This document shows, piece after piece, positions 6,197 through 8,854 of a stretch of DNA of 8,854 bases (the stretch's first letter is position 1; each line of letters opens with the position of its first letter). This stretch comes from JAAYAY01 sp964429355. GTDB taxonomy: Bacteria; Planctomycetota; Planctomycetia; Pirellulales; Thermoguttaceae. Under the pieces are notes generated by a model. It was not told the DNA's origin. It saw only the letters and a list, made by a program, of their open reading frames with translations, and made no database searches. The position numbers were made by a program, and so were the translations under genes. The stretch is from the NCBI GenBank assembly GCA_964429355.1, contig CAYSCH010000388.1, forward strand, positions 1 through 8,854, given 5' to 3'.

Positions 6197-7144
6197 ATGA
6201 CAGTCCGGTATTCGTTGCCTGTATCCTTGGCTTTGATTCTGTTGTCTGGTTCTCTTCGGTCCTCCTGCGGTGAAGAACCGCTCAAACTGATCTTCATCTC
6301 CCCCTGCCGCGACGAGGCTTTCTTCGGACCGGTCAAGAAGGGCATGCAGGATGCCGCCGTCATGCTGGGCGTGGAGTGCTCCTTCACCGGCACGGTGGAA
6401 GTCGACGTGAAGGCCCAGGCCGAAATGGTCCGGCGCGCGGTGGCCGACGGCTACGACGGCATCGCCCTGAATATCATCGATTCCGAGGCTTTCGATGAGG
6501 TCGTGCGCGAGGCCGTCAAGCAGGGCGTGCCGGTTGTGGCCTTCAACGTCGACGACCAGGCGACGGACAACGCCCGTCTCGCCGCGGTCTGCCAGGACTT
6601 CTACCAGGCCGGGCGTACCGTGGGCACCGGTGCCGGGCGGTTCATCGCACCTGGGAGCAAGGTCCTGGCCACGCTCCACAACGAGGGTATTTCTGCCCTG
6701 GATGACCGGCTCCGGGGGATCCAGGATGCCCTCAAGGAGAAAAACCTTCAGTGGAAGGTGATCGTCAGCGGCAACGAACCGGAGAAGGCCGTCGAGACGC
6801 TGGTTGGCGAACTCAATGCCGACCCCGAAATCAAGGCCGTCCTTTGCACGGGGCTGACCGATACGGAAGCCGCCGGCGTGGCCGCCGAGAAACGGTTCCC
6901 GGGGCGAGAACTCGTCGTTGCCGGATTCGACCTGACGCCGTCCATACTGGGCATGATCGATCGCGGCATCATCAAGTTCACCATCGACCAGCAGCCCTAC
7001 ACACAGGGCTTTTACCCGGTTGTGCAACTGACACTCTACTGCCGCTACGGGATCCAGCCGACCAGCATGGACGCCGGGGCCGGCGTGGTCAGCCAGAAGG
7101 AGGCCGCGCGGGTGATGGAGTTGACAAGCAGGTTGTATCGCTGA
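6197..7144 (+). CDS. Periplasmic sugar-type ABC substrate-binding protein (RbsB-like, Peripla_BP_4)
   Basis: The 315-residue product has the usual length of an RbsB-type receptor. Residues 1-20 form a signal peptide with a hydrophobic core (LPVSLALILLSG). Cys24 follows, but LRSSC is a poor lipobox, so it may be soluble rather than a lipoprotein. Family features are LIFISPCRDEAFFGPVKKGM near 30-50, NVDDQATDNARLAAV in the first lobe, TLHNEG and SALDDRLRGIQDAL near the hinge, CTGLTDTEAAGVAA, and FDLTPSILGMIDRG with TIDQQPYTQGFYPVVQL in the second lobe. Such proteins bind a sugar or related small molecule and deliver it to an ABC permease or a sensor. The ligand cannot be told, and no permease, ATPase or kinase gene adjoins it here. 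A strong ribosome site sets the start. Open frames on the opposite strand are shadows. Confidence 0.92.
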   Translation: MTVRYSLPVSLALILLSGSLRSSCGEEPLKLIFISPCRDEAFFGPVKKGMQDAAVMLGVECSFTGTVEVDVKAQAEMVRRAVADGYDGIALNIIDSEAFDEVVREAVKQGVPVVAFNVDDQATDNARLAAVCQDFYQAGRTVGTGAGRFIAPGSKVLATLHNEGISALDDRLRGIQDALKEKNLQWKVIVSGNEPEKAVETLVGELNADPEIKAVLCTGLTDTEAAGVAAEKRFPGRELVVAGFDLTPSILGMIDRGIIKFTIDQQPYTQGFYPVVQLTLYCRYGIQPTSMDAGAGVVSQKEAARVMELTSRLYR

Positions 7145-7158
7145 GGGCCGGAGATTCG

Positions 7159-7172
7159 CTGGCAACCGCCAG
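7159..7172 (+). terminator. Weak hairpin after the substrate-binding protein gene
   Basis: CTGGC-AACC-GCCAG forms a five-pair stem 14 bases after the stop codon at 7142-7144. It is followed by GCTCGTTT, which has only three Ts, so it would be a poor intrinsic terminator at best. Confidence 0.25.
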
Positions 7173-7283
7173 GCTCGTTTACCGCCAGGTGGATATGTTT
7201 GCAGCCGATCTGGACGGAATACCATCGTGTCCCGGGGCACAACGGTGGGTATATGGCCCCAAGATGAGTGGGCCCAATTCGGG

Positions 7284-7312
7284 TTGCTGTGGCCGAGCCG
7301 CAGGGATATACT
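7284..7312 (+). promoter_or_regulatory. Possible promoter for the ClC gene
   Basis: TTGCTG (7284-7289) and TATACT (7307-7312, five of six to the -10 consensus) are separated by 17 bases. Transcription would start near 7319, about 110 bases before the proposed TTG start. This fits separate expression from the gene before it, but the -35 box matches only in TTG. Confidence 0.35.
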
Positions 7313-7428
7313 CGGATTGTGGCCTCACGGATGCCCTTCCCCTATCGTCAGTCAGATAGCGGCCCGACATCATCGGCTCCACAATCTCGCCTCGTCAGCC
7401 CTTTGTTTCGCTCCTGCCGGGTCCCGCT

Positions 7429-8854
7429 TTGACCGATCCACCGCTCTCCCAGTTCCTTCCTCTTCGCCGCTGGAGCAAGCTCCTGCTGCTTGCCGCCTTG
7501 ACGGGAATTGCGGCCGGATTGGCCGCATCAGCCATGGAGTGGGGACTCAGTGTGGGAGTGAGCCACCTGGTAGGGCAGGCCGTACCTCACGCATCGGCCG
7601 CGGTTTTCGATTTCAATCTGCCGGTTCTTCTCCTGCCCGCGACCGGGGGGCTCCTTTCGGCCGCGATAGTCCTTCTTATCTGTCCCGACGCGGTCGGGCA
7701 CGGCACCAATGCCATGACCCGGGCCTTTCACCGGGCCCACGGCGTTCTGGGACTCCGTGGTCCGACGTTCAAGGCGATCGCGTCCGTGCTCGTGATTTCG
7801 TTCGGCGGCTCGGCCGGGCCGGAAGGCCCCATCGTGGCCTTGGGGGCGGCACTCGGGTCTGCCTGCGGGCGGCTTTTCCGCGTCACTCCCGCCCAGCAGC
7901 GCAGCCTGCTTCTTGCCGGGTGTGCCGCGGGCGTGGGGGCCATCTTCCGTTGCCCCTTGGGCGGCGCCCTGTTTGCCGTCAGTATTCCCTACAGCGAACC
8001 CGACCAGGAAAGCGAGGCGATTGTTCCGGCCTTCGTGGCCTCGGTGGCGGGCTACTCGGTCTACCTGGCCTTCTGGGGTCACGGAGAATTCCTCCTGGAC
8101 GGTGCCCAGCAACTCGTCTTCTCCACGCCCCTGGAACTGTTGCCGTTCCTCGTGCTGGGCCCTCTGTGCGGGCTGCTCGCCATTTTTTTCGGCGCCAGCT
8201 TCCGGCTGATCGAACATGTCTTCACCCACACGAAACGTCTGCCCCGTTGGGCAGCACCAGTCCTGGGCGGATTGCTGACCGGGGTGGTGGCCTGTTTTCT
8301 GCCCCAGGTGATGGACGCTCGCTACGAGTTCCTTCAGGCGGCATTCGACGGCAGGCTTCTCGCCGGTTCTTCGGCGAGCTGGTGGGTATGGGCCGCCTTC
8401 TTCGCCGCAGTCGCCCTGGCCAAGTGCCTCGCCACGGGGTTCACTGTCGGCAGCGGGGCCGCCGGAGGAGTCCTCGGTCCCACCCTGGCTATCGGCGGAG
8501 CGGCCGGTGCCAGCCTGGGCGCCCTTTGCGAAGCGATGTTTCCCGAAATGTTTCCGGAACTGCTTCGCCAGGCCTTGATACCTGTGGGGATGGGTGGAGT
8601 GCTGGCGGCCACGATGCGAGTTCCCCTGGCCGCGGTTGTGATCACCGTGGAGATCACCGGCTGCTACGGCCTGATCGTTCCCACGATGATCGTGTGCATT
8701 TCCTCCTACGTCATCGGACGGCGTTGGGGACTGAACGACCAGCAGGTTCGCGGCTGCTCGGAATCGCCCGTCCATGCCGCCGACACGGTCGTCCACCTGC
8801 TTGAATCCACCCACGTGGCCAACCTGATCGATCGCGACTGGCCCCAAGTCATTC
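7429..8854 (+). CDS. ClC-family voltage-gated chloride channel / transporter (3' end outside window)
   Basis: The frame opens after a TAG at 7357-7359, has no early ATG, and most plausibly starts at TTG 7429 (MTDPPLSQFLPL...), which keeps the first membrane helix (LLLLAALTGIAAG). No clear Shine-Dalgarno supports it; ATG 7534 would cut that helix. Many hydrophobic segments follow. ClC signatures are GHGTNAM (90-96, at the GSGIP position), GSAGPEGP (127-134) with gating Glu132, CAAGVGAIFRCPLGGALFAV before residue 185, and GSGAAGGVLGPTLAIGG (from 341). The pair equivalent to Glu202/Glu203 of the E. coli protein is Ser185/Ile186, so the internal proton glutamate is missing. The protein should move Cl- or another small anion across the inner membrane; channel-like action is possible. 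The tail after residue 450 (HAADTVVHLLESTHVANLI) looks like the lead-in to CBS domains beyond the window. Confidence 0.93.
   Translation, partial: MTDPPLSQFLPLRRWSKLLLLAALTGIAAGLAASAMEWGLSVGVSHLVGQAVPHASAAVFDFNLPVLLLPATGGLLSAAIVLLICPDAVGHGTNAMTRAFHRAHGVLGLRGPTFKAIASVLVISFGGSAGPEGPIVALGAALGSACGRLFRVTPAQQRSLLLAGCAAGVGAIFRCPLGGALFAVSIPYSEPDQESEAIVPAFVASVAGYSVYLAFWGHGEFLLDGAQQLVFSTPLELLPFLVLGPLCGLLAIFFGASFRLIEHVFTHTKRLPRWAAPVLGGLLTGVVACFLPQVMDARYEFLQAAFDGRLLAGSSASWWVWAAFFAAVALAKCLATGFTVGSGAAGGVLGPTLAIGGAAGASLGALCEAMFPEMFPELLRQALIPVGMGGVLAATMRVPLAAVVITVEITGCYGLIVPTMIVCISSYVIGRRWGLNDQQVRGCSESPVHAADTVVHLLESTHVANLIDRDWPQVI

Noticed and set aside
6171..6199. TTGACC-N17-CATTAT promoter-like pair
   Set aside because: The -10 element would overlap the ATG of the substrate-binding protein, so transcription would begin inside the gene and lose its signal peptide.
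6179..7240. 353-codon minus-strand open frame
   Set aside because: It lies opposite the substrate-binding protein, whose frame has clear family motifs, a signal peptide and a ribosome site. The antisense product has none.
7227..8804. 525-codon plus-strand open frame
   Set aside because: It is a different frame of the ClC gene, giving an Arg/Gly/Ser/Pro-rich product typical of an off-frame reading of GC-rich DNA.
7528..8847. 439-codon minus-strand open frame
   Set aside because: It is antisense to the ClC gene and rich in Gly, Gln and Arg without domains; the ClC motifs settle the real strand.

Overview
The window looks like chromosomal DNA of a planctomycete. The strongest clue is the N-terminus of the giant minus-strand protein: an Arg-rich leader followed by VEPLEDRRLLA, the LEPR-XLL type motif typical of large secreted planctomycete proteins. 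The high GC content and the pairing of CSLREA-like modules with Gly-rich beta-helix repeats agree with this. The species cannot be named from the sequence.

Layout. (1) Positions 1-5023, minus strand: one uninterrupted reading frame of at least 1674 codons that runs off the left edge. In order it encodes the LEPR-XLL leader, a first right-handed beta-helix (Pmp-like GGGIY / SxISGN repeats), a complete beta-helix closing module, a second and longer beta-helix, an SGNH-hydrolase-like domain nested inside the closing module of that second helix, and at least three ~100-residue Tyr-rich tandem repeats. (2) Positions 5024-6196: about 1.2 kb with no convincing full-length gene. It holds a possible promoter for the giant gene, a 21-bp inverted repeat whose arms carry the same short coding tail, two 28-bp palindromic direct repeats at a 61-bp period, a possible 63-codon gene and a short RHS (YD-repeat) remnant. 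It reads as a scrapyard of gene fragments and repeats. (3) Positions 6197-7144, plus strand: an exported RbsB-like periplasmic substrate-binding protein with a good Shine-Dalgarno. No transporter partners are seen. (4) Positions 7429-8854, plus strand: a ClC-family chloride channel or transporter running off the right edge. It keeps the gating glutamate but lacks the usual internal proton glutamate.

The three main genes do not form an obvious pathway. The giant gene is divergent from the two plus-strand genes. Those two are 284 bp apart, with a weak hairpin and a plausible promoter between them, so they may be transcribed separately. The most unusual items are the nested SGNH-like domain and the repeat/remnant cluster at 5530-6080. 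I found no complete novel multi-gene system.
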